Shown: in pieces, positions 11,909 through 23,430 of the stretch
Numbering within the stretch: the stretch's first letter is position 1
How the letters are laid out: every line of letters begins with the position of its first letter
NCBI GenBank assembly: GCA_905250115.1
Contig: CAJNOI010000040.1
Span: 507,927 to 571,926, forward strand
DNA: 64,000 nt
DNA from: Adineta steineri
Lineage: Eukaryota; Rotifera; Eurotatoria; Adinetida; Adinetidae
Direction of reading: 5' to 3'
Program-made: the position numbers and the translations under genes
Notes under the pieces: generated by a model
The model's input: only the letters and a program-made list of their open reading frames with translations
Told to the model about the DNA's origin: nothing
The model's database searches: none

Positions 11909-14900
11909 TTATTGGTCACTACTAATCATTGCATGTAATCTAGCTGATTTGTAATCTGTACGTAATTGTACAAATGATTCAATAATGTCTCGTGTTAATG
12001 ATGCCTATAAAAAAGAAAACGAGAATATATATTTCTATTAAATTTATTTTTAAATATATACTAGATGTCCTTCGGTAATAACTTGACGAAGATTATCAGG
12101 TACAACAACTAATAGATTAACAAGTGCATGTAAAATAGCAAATAATTGATCAACGGTTGAACTACGAAATTTTTTTGAACATTTTTTATATTCACTTATA
12201 TCTTGTAAGATCATTAAACCACCTTAATAAAAAAACGATTAAATCAAATGAAAAGATAACAAATGTTTTTTTTGTCCTCTACCTGATATATTATATTCGA
12301 ATTTAAAAACATGATCGGTTATTAATCGATGAAAACGAAGACCAAATTCATTTAAAATACCAATTAAATTTTTTCCATCAACTGTTTGTTCAAGACGTAC
12401 TATTTGTGTATCAAGTGAACGTACAACTCGTTTACATATCTATTTCATTAAAGCAAATTAAATTCTTAAAAAAAAAATTAATTAATTCAATTTACTGGTG
12501 AACATTCCGATATATTTATCTCATTTTCTGGTTTGAAATCTGATCGTTTTTGTTCATTAAGTATATTACGAGCATAACCAATGATACATAATAATGCTCT
12601 ACAAAAAAACAAATAGAAAAAAAAATTAAAATGTTTTATTTACTTATCAACACCAATATTAATTAATTCCTCTAATTGACCGAAAACTTTTTCTTTTGAT
12701 TGTAAAAGTTGTGATTGTTGTTGTGTACCTCTATAATAAAACGAGACATTTCTTTTATTTTTGTTTATTTAATTATCTTACAAAAGTAATGATGCAATAT
12801 CCATAACAAAATATCGTTCGATTAATTGTATGCTATTATTTGTTTGAGAGATGGCATAAAAAAAACGTATATCAGGTTCTTGTTTAGGTTCTGGACCAGG
12901 TATAGCTTGTAAACTATATTGTAATTCAGTATCGATATGTTGATTACCTAATGCATTAAGTAAACGTAAGAAACATTGAAGAATATTTTCTGAAGCTTCA
13001 GATCCTTCCGATAACTAAAAAAAACAGATTTACATATTTTTAGAAAATAGAAATTGTTTGACAAACAGTTGTTATTCGAGTCATTGCTGTTTTACAATCT
13101 TGTAATAAAGCTGCGGCTAAATCAGGTGAAAAACGAGATTCATCAACTTGATCAGTTGTATTCAATAGACGCTGTTGGATTATATCAGTTATGCTACTTG
13201 GATTTATCAACAATAAACATGTGATTTCCACAGTCAAGACTATATGAATTTACCTTAAGCCAGTTGGTTTAATTCTTCGTTGTCCACCACTTGATTCGAC
13301 TCTTTCAAGATGTACTTGGAATTTTTCTTCCAAACAATTAAGTTCATATCTAATATTTACAACATTTTAGTTTTTGAAGAATTTTAAATATATTATTTCA
13401 TTTACTTGCTATAAGTTTTAAGATAACTCTTAAAAACATGTTGATTAAGTTTATGTAGAAAAGCTGGATCATCACTTATTTTTTGTGTTTGTAAATCATT
13501 CGATAATTTTGTTGCTCTTTAGTTTTATATTGAAAAAACATCAAATTTATTTTTACAATTTTTCTATTTACTTTTTATATAATGTATATAAGGTTTGAAG
13601 ATATTTTTCCATATTATCTAAATCAGGATTACGTAAATATGGATCAAGTTGATTACGAACATAAGGCTAAGAGTATAATAAACAAAAACATAATAGAGTT
13701 TAATTTAATTCTCATATAATAGCAAATCTTACAGCTAATTTTTCGGTATAGACGGTAATTATTAATCGTTCAGTAACTTTTTCTGGTTGATCAAATAATT
13801 CATTGATTAGTTCGGAAACTTTGACAAATAATTGTGGAATGGAATTAAATATATCAATATTTGGATTATCGAAATAACCCTAAAACAAAAAAATAGAGAA
13901 TAAATTTTGTCTCAAAAAAAAAGTTAAAGGTTGATTTAAATACCTATTGATGCAATATAACATCTAATTAAATAATCTCCATAGGGATTTCGTGAATTTT
14001 TTCTAATAGATCTCATGTGTTGATTTTGTTATCTTGTATCGAAAAAATTCTTATTTTTCTCGGTGTTCATGTAAATTTTGTATTCCTCAGGGAAATTAGA
14101 TCGATTTGTTTAAAGAGCATGAAAATACTACATTCGTTTCGGTTGTCGATGAAAAGATCTTATTTATAAGATGAGATAATAAAAACGGCAGCAACATCTT
14201 GATAGTCAGTTATTAGTTTGTTTATGAATTGAAGTTAATTGACTTATTAAAAATATTTTCGTTTTTAATAGTTTTCTATGCAATGAAATCAAATTATCTG
14301 GTCTATTTTTATGACAAAAAAAGTAGAAATATAATATCGTAGACGTCTGCAAAGATTGCACTCTAATACTAAAAATAATTGACAGAATACATTTCCATAA
14401 ATTCTTTCTATGAAAAACTGATAGCAATCATCCTGTAGATATTTCATATAAGAATTGATAGAAATACAATTTTGGAGACTAATCTATAGATCGCAACGAT
14501 TACCTCTTCCTAAACCCATCACTACTGGAGTCGATGGCGGATTAAGAGGGTGGGGGGCGACCACCCCCATCGCCCCCTCCTTCCGAATTTTTTTGATTTT
14601 ACATAGCAAAAATGAACGAAAAAATAGGTTCACACTACTTCGATTGGACTCAAAAAATAGCTTTTAGCCAAAATCGTCCGTCCCCTTCCAAAATCCTAGA
14701 TCCGCCACTGACTGAAGCCCATTCATTTTATGCTCTATATCGAATGTTACTTCAGATTCATATTCAATGAGTTCTGTTCATAACAAAATAGTTCTACTCC
14801 TTATGATTAACATACTTTTAAACAATCCGTAATAAAATTTTGAATACAATCATTATGACCCTAAATAGAAAAAGAAAATTACAAATGACATTTTCAAAAA

Positions 14901-15762
14901 TATGAAAATTTACTTTAAATTTTGATAATAATTTAATATATTTTTTCATCGCTTTTTTATCATTTCGAACTTGTGCACGAGAAAATTCTAATAATAATTC
15001 TTCTTCAATAGCCATATAACGATCTTTAACTTTAGTTTTAGCATCAGTAAATTTTGCTTCATCAGGTAATTCTTGTAAAACATTATATAATTGATGAATA
15101 ATATGTGCTGCTTGTTCAAGTTTCGATGCATCTTGAAACATTAAACTAACATCATCATTAGCATCAAGAAAACGTTCAAGATATTTTGCTGTTGTTCTTG
15201 CATCAACTAATTGTTGACGAGGATTACTTTTACTTTCAAGTTGATGACCAATTTGAATAACTTTTGTTGATATAACACTTATACGCATTTCAAGTTCTTG
15301 TTGACCAGTATATGTAGACTTGAGAACAAAACAGAATATTTTTATATTTTAATATTTAGATTAAAATCAATTTACTTGATATAATTCTTCAAGTTGTGCA
15401 ACACTATTTGACCATGTATTACGTTCTTTTTCACATAACTCTTCTAAATGTTTTATATTTTGTTCTGTTTGAACTTGATAATCCTTTTTTAAGAAGGAAA
15501 AATAATTTTTTTTTATTGGATCGAAATAAGTTTTACTTGTAAAATTGACATTGCTTGACGAAATTTTCCTTCTAATAAAGTTGGATCAAAATCTTCATTA
15601 ATAACATTACCATCAGTTGATTTATATGCAATATTTTCAATTAAATTATCAACATCAAAAACCGCCTATGATAATATAAAATAAAGATTTTGTTTTTTTG
15701 AAAAATATTAATTAATTTCGTTTTCTTACTGAATCTAAGCTGGCTAAAACTAAATCTTCCAT
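11909..15762 (-). CDS. EXOC5: Exocyst complex component 5 (Sec10)
   Basis: Sixteen exons, all consistent in phase, giving 711 residues (human 708). Exons: 15730-15762, 15537-15665, 15376-15483, 14914-15318, 14816-14860, 13733-13879, 13572-13666, 13406-13516, 13254-13349, 13067-13196, 12782-13014, 12644-12730, 12496-12598, 12283-12439, 12062-12222, 11909-12004. Sec10 is a subunit of the exocyst, which tethers secretory vesicles to the plasma membrane. Matches to the family run throughout: QLYNVLQELPDEAKF, NEFGLRFHRLITDHVF, LHALVNLLVVVPDNLRQV, and near the end IIESFVQLRTDYKSARL. Introns are 40-110 bases except 13880-14815 (936 bases), which contains a MITE. The short first exon encodes MEDLVLASLDS. 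Confidence 0.93.
14532..14710. mobile_element. hAT-like MITE inside an EXOC5 intron
   Basis: A 179-base element with imperfect terminal inverted repeats: left CGATGGCGGATTAAG, right (reverse complement) CAGTGGCGGATCTAG. This resembles the CAGTGGCGGATC-type ends of many hAT transposons. It is flanked by 8-base near-duplicates ACTGGAGT and ACTGAAGC (6 of 8 match), the hAT target-site length. It is locally G+C rich (GGGTGGGGGGCGACC) against A+T-rich surroundings. No coding capacity. Confidence 0.7.
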
Positions 15763-15783
15763 ACGAAAAAATAAAGAATTTTT

Positions 15784-15800
15784 CTAGAAAATGAAAAAAG
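15784..15800 (-). promoter_or_regulatory. Splice acceptor just 5' of EXOC5, possible trans-splice site
   Basis: The minus strand reads TTTTTTCATTTTCTAG, then 21 bases to the EXOC5 ATG. With only ~120 bases between the metaxin stop and this ATG there is little room for an independent promoter. Bdelloids are known to add a spliced leader by trans-splicing, so this could be the leader acceptor of a downstream gene in a two-gene transcript. A conventional 5' UTR intron is the alternative. Confidence 0.4.
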
Positions 15801-15881
15801 AAAATCAAAAGATCTTTGTCTAAACAATAAAAATTGTTGCATTTTTTTTAAATAATAATAATAATAATAACACGACACACA

Positions 15882-17256
15882 TCATTCAACTTGACTAATT
15901 TCAATACGAATAAGTCCGGAGAAATACGCATAGGCACACATGGTTAATATACCAACACCAATCACGGCGAGTTTATCTCGAAGACGATCTTCAGTTGGTT
16001 TTTTTGGTACTGTTGTTGGTGCAGAATCTGTTGTTTGATTATCTGTCGCTAAAATATTATTATTCAAGATAGAATGAAAATATTTTTCGACAAGAAATTA
16101 CCTAAATGACCAAGATAGACTGTTAGTATTCGATTCACGAAATCACGAAGATTTTTACGACTTGATGCATAACGAGCGAGACCACTATTGGATGCTGGAC
16201 CATGAATTAATGGAGCCAAATAACCAAAAACAAATGCATCAACACTTGACGGACTAAATGAAATTATTCGTTAACTTATTTTTAATTCATAAAAGATTTA
16301 CCTAGCACCGAATAGAAATGGTTTTGTTCCTAATAGAAGTGTTAAATGATCTAAAACTTTTTTGCCTTTTTCAAATATCTAAATCATTCAAAAGAAATGC
16401 ATAATAATACGGAATAATATCGAATAATTCATACAGTTTTTCGAGTTTGCTCAAAATTATTATCACCGTAAGTAATACTAAATTGATTTTTAATTCTTTC
16501 TGTTGTTTGTTTTCCATAAATAAATGCTAATGGAAACCCACCCAGTGATCGACCATAAATATTTATTATTGCAGTTCGATATGTATCATCAAGCCAAAAT
16601 GTATCAAGCTATATAAATATATTTTGTCTAGTTTTATATATATATATATATGAAAGTCTATGTATAAAAACATACAACAGCTGGTACAAATGCTGATTTT
16701 ACAAGTGCATTTAATGCAAGTAGATCGGCAGTATCTGTTGAAAATTGTTCATCAATATCGATATGCTAAATGATAAATATAATAAAGAAATATATATTTA
16801 GTAAAAAAAATAAGTACCGATTTTTTACAATGATCAGCAATAGCTTCGTAACCTGATGCCAGACAAATTTTATCACTATCACCGAGTAGAAGTGGTAAAT
16901 GTTCTTTATAGTATTCAAAAAAAAAGATAAGTTATTAATTATAGTTAAAGATAAATCGTACCTTTCATATACGCAAATCGACCGAGATTTGTTCTAATAT
17001 CAGCATTTAATCGAGAAAAAGCGAAATGCGCCTTATTAAAAAAGGATTACATTTAGATAAAAGTAAAATCTTCAATCTTACAAGAACACAAAGACATTCA
17101 GGATCGAAAGAAGGTAAGGCACCATATGCTGGCCAAATACATAAAGACGTGAATGCTAGTTTCTAAATAAAACAAAAAATAATCTATCAAGTAAACAAAT
17201 AGATATGTATATATGTATAAAAATTATACCGGTTCAGTTGTAGATGAGGACAACAT
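15882..17256 (-). CDS. Metaxin family, mitochondrial outer-membrane import protein
   Basis: Nine exons in phase, 307 residues: 17230-17256, 17082-17162, 16962-17031, 16818-16903, 16676-16765, 16435-16608, 16302-16378, 16102-16253, 15882-16048. Metaxins sit on the cytosolic face of the outer mitochondrial membrane and help the SAM complex insert beta-barrel proteins. The start LCIWPAYGALPSFDPECLCVL matches the metaxin thioredoxin-like start (W-x-LPS-x-D-x-x-CLAVL). FVPAVLDTFWLDD and GASPSSVDAFVFGYLAPL match the GST-C-like domain. The C-terminus carries one membrane anchor (LAVIGVGILTMCAYAYFSGLI), as in metaxin-1/3 and unlike metaxin-2. It lies immediately upstream of EXOC5 on the same strand. 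Confidence 0.88.
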
Positions 17257-18242
17257 TGATTATAAAGTAAATGATGATAAGAAAAATAGGTGTACATATC
17301 CTACATTATCGGTTTTGACACCCTTTTAACAATTGGAGGATAGAGTAAAGAAATCAGAATGAAGATTACACATGAATCAGTGACATCTGTTGATAGTTAT
17401 TATATAGTGTTTGATGAATGATAGATAAACAATGTATTCAAACAGAAGTTAAGTTTTATATTAACGAAATTTTTTTCAATGATTAAATATATATATATAT
17501 CGTTATTTTTTAATATTAATAAATTATATGGTGAAGATATTCGCATGATCTATTTCATATTTCAATTTCGTTACTTTTTTTTTTAGCTACTGTGAACAAG
17601 TCCATTAGAGTTAATTCAATAAATATATAGAATTATTTATGTCATGCATTAAAAATAATCATTTCTAGTACAGTTGTTTTGTATATACTTATTAATAACA
17701 TATTTTCTATATGGTAAAGAACACGTTATATGTTATTTTAACGTGAGTTGTTTGCTCTGTTCTTTTCTTCATGACAAAAAAAAAAGAAAAAGAATTCGAA
17801 GTTTGATATAAATCTTAAATAAATTAGTTTTTTTGAAATTGTTGTAATGTATTATCTTGATTAATTGCTTGGATATGTTGTTTTTAACCGAGAACAATCT
17901 GCTAAACAGTATATGCAGATTAAAACATAATCAAAGATTCAAAACTCATATGAGAGTAAAGAAGAAAACAAACAAATAACATGACGCTAGTATCACGCCA
18001 TTATTTCTAATTCGTTGTACTTGCTATATTATCATCATCAAGTATTATTTTATATCTTATAGGAGTTATGTGAACTTTTCGCATAGAGGTAAGTAATATT
18101 TTGCAGAAAACTGTGATAAATCGTAACGAGACAAAAACATAAAATTGTATTATATTAAATATCATGCGTACATTCTGATAATTATAGATATAATCTACGG
18201 AAGTAAAAGCTCATTATAAATCTCGACAAATATTTAATTAAA
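17257..18242. other. Divergent intergenic region
   Basis: About 1 kb between the head-to-head metaxin and sulfatase genes. It presumably holds both promoters. I see only A+T-rich DNA and a (TA)n run near 17485; no gene. Confidence 0.4.
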
Positions 18243-20059
18243 ATGAAAATTTTGATTTGTATTTGTTTTTTTCTTTTCCATTTAATAAATCTTTCGAAAT
18301 CAACTACTCCGAATATCTTAATTTTTCTTGTTGATGATTTGGGTTATGGAGATTTAGGATGTTATGGAAATTCAACGATTGATTCTCCGAATATCGATTC
18401 TTTAGCACGTGATGGTGCACGATATACACAAATGTATTCGGCAGCTCCAATATGTACACCTTCTCGTGCTGGATTTCTTACTGGAAGATATCCTGTTCGT
18501 TTAGGATTAACATCGAATGATAATCGATTTCGTACATTTAATTCTCCAGGTCAACCTGGTGGTTTACCACATGATGAAACAACAATGGCAGAAATTGCAC
18601 AGAAGTTAGGCTATCGAACTGGTTTAGTTGGAAAATGGCATTTAGGTTTAGGACGTAATGGTGAACATTTACCAACTCGTCATGGTTTTGATACATTTTT
18701 TGGTATGCCTGTCACCAATGTACAAACATGTGGAAATAAGAAAATATATAATTTAATTGGTGGACATGGTGAAGTCCTTGATCGTTCATTTCTTTCATAT
18801 TGGATTACTTTAACGGGCAAAGTAAATTCTATGAGTTTCTTTTTAATATTATTTTTAAACTATTTCTAATTCTTATCAAGGTTTGGTTAACATTTATTGG
18901 TATTGCATTTGCAACATGGTACTTTTATTCACGTAAATTAGCTTTCATTATATTGTTTGCAGGCGCTATTGGATTTTTTGGTGGTATGTGGTATACACTT
19001 TCTTTTACACTTCTTAGTCGTTCATCATGTTTATTATATCGAAATGAAACAATTATTGAACAACCAGTTCATCTAGAGAATTTAACACTTCGTAATACGA
19101 ATGAAGCAATAGAATTTATGAAAGATACTGTTACTATTCATAAGAAACCATTTTTTCTCTATATGGCTTATATTAAAGTGCATACTGCTCTATTTACTCT
19201 TCCAGAAAATGTTGGACGTAGTCGTCATGGTGCTTATGGTGATAATATTGAAGAGCTTGATTGGAGTGTTGGACAAATTCTTCAGACTTTAAAAGGTCTT
19301 GATATTGAAAATGATACTTTAGTTTTATTTTCTTCGGATAATGGTCCTTTTCTTGAGCGTGGAATTGAAGCTGGTTTTTGTGGTCGTGCTCGAACAATAG
19401 ATGGTAAACTTAGTGAACCATTACGAGGTGCAAAAGGACAAACATGGGAATGTGGTATTCGTGTTCCTGGTATGCTCCGTTGGCCAGAACATATCATTTC
19501 TGGTCAGATAATTGAAAGTGTCTCATCACTATTAGATTTCTATCCAACACTTTTGAAACTATGGAATGTTTCATCATTCATAGATCGTCCTCTTGATGGT
19601 GTAAGTTTGTGGTCACAATTAAAACTGAACAATGAAACATTGCTTTCTTCATCTTCGCTCAGTATAGAAAAAGAACGTGATACACTATTTCATTATTGTG
19701 GTTCAACTGTAACAGCCGTACGTCAAGGTAAATACAAGGCACATTATTGGACTCCAAAATGGGATGAAGGTCTGCATGCATGTCCTAGTGTCACTATCTG
19801 TCCTTGCCTTAGTAACCAACATTCACCACCATTATTATTTGATATTGAAGCCGATCCTTCAGAAGAATTACCATTAGATACTCAAAAATATTCAAAAATA
19901 TTGTCTCTGATGGATGTAGCAGTAGAAGAACATAAAGCAACACTTATTCCTGTACCAAATCAACTTGAAAAACTCGCACTACCATGGTTATTTCCTTGTT
20001 GTAAAACACAAGGATGGACTCGTGTATTTCGTTTAATAACTAATTCTTGTCAATGTTAA
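18243..20059 (+). CDS. Arylsulfatase of the steryl-sulfatase group
   Basis: Two exons (18243-18821, 18881-20059), 585 residues, close to human STS (583). The signal peptide ends near LSKS. Metal-binding Asp31/Asp32 lie in FLVDDLGYGDLGCYGN. The formylglycine motif is C71-T-P-S-R, followed by AGFLTGRYPVRLGL. GKWHLGLG and a later SSDNGPF complete the usual sulfatase set. Between them is a hydrophobic hairpin (WLTFIGIAFATWYFYSR, LAFIILFAGAIGFFGGMWYTL), the membrane insertion that marks the STS/ARSD-H branch and anchors it in the ER membrane. It would hydrolyse sulfate esters; the substrate cannot be told. The C-terminal Cys pattern (CPSVTICPCL) also fits that branch. Confidence 0.9.
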
Positions 20060-20648
20060 TTATTAGTCACATATATTTATTTCATAATTTTTTAGAAAAA
20101 TGAAAAACGTAGTATCAAAGAATCTATATTTCTATAAATAAGATAAAACTTATTCACTATTTATACAGCACTGATTGAAGTATTACACAGTTTATTTGCG
20201 ATTCTTTACTTTTTGATAATGGCGTTTCTATCGAAACAAAAGGAAGGAAAGTTAGTATCAAATGTATTTGTCTAACATCGCAACCATTATTGATATGCGT
20301 TGAAAGTTTTTTTTTCCCTTCTATATTGAGAGTAAGTAAATACAACAAGTACTTGAAGCACATCATATAGAAGAAGAAGAAGAAAAAAAGAAAAGTCTAT
20401 CAATTCTATTACATATTCAATAAATACATGAGATAAGTAACTATCAACACTTAATAAAATTCTTTTTTTTTCTCTTATTGTTTTTATGGATGATATAATA
20501 TATTTTGTTAGAGAAAAAAAACTAATATCAAGATGGCATCTGTTTTCAACCATTTATGATTTCTTTGTTTTTTTTGACATAGTTTCAATCTACAAAGAAA
20601 ACTAAATAAATAATATATTGCCATTAATATTGATACACACTTAGAATT
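20060..20648. other. Convergent intergenic region
   Basis: Between the 3' ends of the sulfatase and the unknown minus-strand gene. Only A+T-rich DNA with purine runs (20371-20395). Open frames here start without domain support and were not accepted. Confidence 0.4.
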
Positions 20649-22132
20649 CTATTGAGATTTTTTTAAATTAATAATTCCTACGTTAGAAAGTTTTTTCTCA
20701 TATAAATATCGATTAAAATCATCTGTTGCGCTTGATACTAGTGACATTTTTGTAGAACATTTTTTTCTTTTCTTTCGATATTCTAACGAACAATTACCAC
20801 TATCCATATCATTTGTAAAATTCTGATTAATATTTTTTGTAGTTGGTGTTGTTACGCGTTCACGTAATTGAACATCATCAATTGAACTTGAATTTTTAAC
20901 TACATTTTTTTTAATTGATTTTTTCTGTTTACCACAATAATTATTGATAGATTGAATTTCTAATTGTTGATCACATTTTTTTACTTCTTGTTCGGCATTG
21001 GGTTCACCAGGACGATAAGCAGCATATTTAACAGCTGGATAAATCCAAGTTAATGCAATACGATATTGAAGAAATATGTCTAAATAAAGAAAAAATATTT
21101 ATATAGTTCATAACATAATTCCATTATATCCGTAGATTTCTTTTATAGAAAAAAATATCAAATGTAACCTTTTGTGAAATTGATTCTCTTTCAAAGGTAA
21201 AAGACTAACTCGTGCGGAAATAATGTATTAATACTTTTAGAATGTTCTAGCAAAAATTGTGTCCTTCAAAGGTCATCAAATAATCTAAATTCTTCATTTT
21301 ACTTATTGAGAATTTCAGGCAAACCTTTAATAATTGTTTGTAAAATCATAACATCAGCAAATTTAACCTAAAACACAAGATTTATTTTTGTTGATATATT
21401 GATTGGTTTTGTTTTTACATACTTCAGCATCGAGTTCACAATTTAATAATTCAAAATCCGTTACAAGTAAATCAAGAGCTAAATATAATTGTTCATTGGG
21501 TAATAAAAGATCATAACCAATATCTTGATGAATTTGTTTTAAATCACGTAATCGATTAATATTACATTTAAATATATCAATTGATCGACGTGTTACTGGT
21601 AAACTCATCATTCTCCCTTCAGAAGATTGAATACGTGTAACACGCATATCAAGAAACGTCCGTTTAGCTATAATAATATAACTATTCAATTGTAATATGA
21701 AAATGTTTTCTTGTGCTATACCTAATGAACAAAGAAGACGCATTTTTTGAACAAAATTATCAAATTCTGTATCAAGATTATAATAAAACGCACATGCACG
21801 TGGTACACAAAAGCTAGTAAAACGTTTCTAAAAAAAGAAATCAATCAAGTTTTAAATAAATTGAAGAAAATATTTTTTTCCGAATCAATTATATAAGGCT
21901 AATCATTCCTCAATACTTTTTCTTTGTTAAGTTCGAATTCAAAAAGAATTGATTTTACCAATGTATTTATTTGTACACGTCGTAATGATGATGTTTGAAA
22001 TGCATTTATAGCAAAATAAGTTAATTCACTTGAATACTCTAATAGATTATTTAGAAATTGAGCAAATTGTGTTTGTATTAATTTTGGTATATGTGAAGTA
22101 ACTTTAACTTCTCGATCAATATTTTCTTTCAT
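20649..22132 (-). CDS. Unrecognised alpha-helical protein, four exons
   Basis: Exons 21917-22132, 21423-21827, 21325-21367 and 20649-21079 are in phase and give 364 residues. The first ~290 residues are rich in predicted helix: LIQTQFAQFLNNLLEYSSEL, DNFVQKMRLLCSLGIAQENI, LPNEQLYLALDLLVTDFELL and IFLQYRIALTWIYPAVKYAA. The last ~75 are polar and low complexity with KKRKKC-type basic stretches, perhaps a nuclear signal. There is no signal peptide or transmembrane helix. I do not recognise a family. The third intron (21080-21324) is longer than usual, and its donor (AAAG|GTTTGC) is weak, so the C-terminal exon is the least certain part. Confidence 0.6.
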
Positions 22133-23430
22133 AACTCTTTAGATCTATTAATGATTAGTATTGACAAACATGATTAATAAGAAAAATAATCATGAACTAA
22201 GATGAAAAGTATAATTGAATAGAAAATCAATGCATAACAACCGATTATTATTTTTAACACAAAATATTCTAAGATATATATATATACAGACAAAATTTTA
22301 TTATTAATTATTTTCAATTAAAAATAGATTAGATTTATTCTATATAGATTATTACTTGTAAGTATTCATCTCTATTTGTTGGATTTCTAAAGAAATGTCA
22401 AGTATAGTTAACAAAGAATATTCTTTATTCAAACAAATAATTAATTGTTTATCTTTTAATTTTTTTTTCCTCTTTAATATAATTCGTAACTGATTCTCTT
22501 TTGTATATATATAGAAATTGATTGACGTTTAATTTGAATTATTTCTTAATATTGTCGTTTGTATGCATATACACGCTTTTCTTATTGTGGCTTTCTCGCT
22601 CGGCTGCATGGACGTTCATCATTCATGTTGAATTGCTCGGCTAGAAATTTGACAGCAATGAAAGCGAGACGGAGAGACAGAAAAAGCACAATTTTGTTGT
22701 CAGAACTCTCAAAAAAAAATAACGAGACTAAGGAAAGCGCACTGAGTATGTGAATTTATCTGACTCTCATATTTTCTCTCTCTCTCTCGCTCTCTCTTCA
22801 ATGTTGAAGTGACGTCGTCTTGTGATTTCTCGTAAACATGTCGATCGCCATCGACATTTTTCTTCTTTTTTTTGTTTTTCTTTATGCTTTTTTTCTCGTC
22901 ACATTAACTCGTTCAAGTTTTGTGTATCTGCTTCATGTCACTGTCGTTTTTCCTGTCTTTTTCCTTCTGAATTATCAACAATACGATTCTCGTTCCCTTT
23001 AGTTTTCCGTTAAAATGCATTTCTCTCTCTCCCTCTCCCTCTCCCTGTCTTCTCTATCGCCCCCACTATTTTCGATAATTAATTGTGTAGCGGTCTTTTT
23101 TTCTTTATCTCTTTCCGAGCAGTTTCTCTTTCTCTCTAATGCTCGTCTTTTTCTTTTCTCTTCAGTTCGACAAAATTTTTTCCGGTTCTCTCAATGTCGC
23201 TATGAGAGAGAAGTCGCGCTCTTTGGAATACTTGATAAAGAAACAAAAAAAAAGAACTGGGAGCGTAAGACGATGAGCAAATGCAGAAATAGTCGAGAGA
23301 ATTGAGTGACACACTACAACACATCTTTAGTCAAGGTTCATCAGAATGACAACAATAACAACAATAAGACAGGAGAGGACAGAAATATGTCTTGACTGAT
23401 AATTGTCGAGAACATCCTCTTCTCATCAAC
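22133..23430 (+). promoter_or_regulatory. Upstream and 5' UTR region of the NCKX gene
   Basis: About 1.3 kb with strong pyrimidine tracts (CT repeats near 22775-22800 and 23022-23055). It is less A+T-rich than other spacers. A short upstream ORF (ATG TCT TGA, about 23387) lies shortly before the start codon. No protein gene is supported here, though several open frames run through the CT repeats. Confidence 0.4.

Noticed and set aside
13921..14040. Exon-like minus-strand segment in the large EXOC5 intron (KNSRNPYGDYLIRC)
   Set aside because: Joining it breaks the frame with the upstream exon. Alignment to human Sec10 is continuous when 14816-14860 is spliced directly to 13733-13879.
22559..23324. 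ORFs through CT-rich DNA upstream of NCKX
   Set aside because: Composition-driven Ser/Leu/Phe or Arg/Glu readings with no conserved features. Better explained as 5' UTR or promoter DNA.
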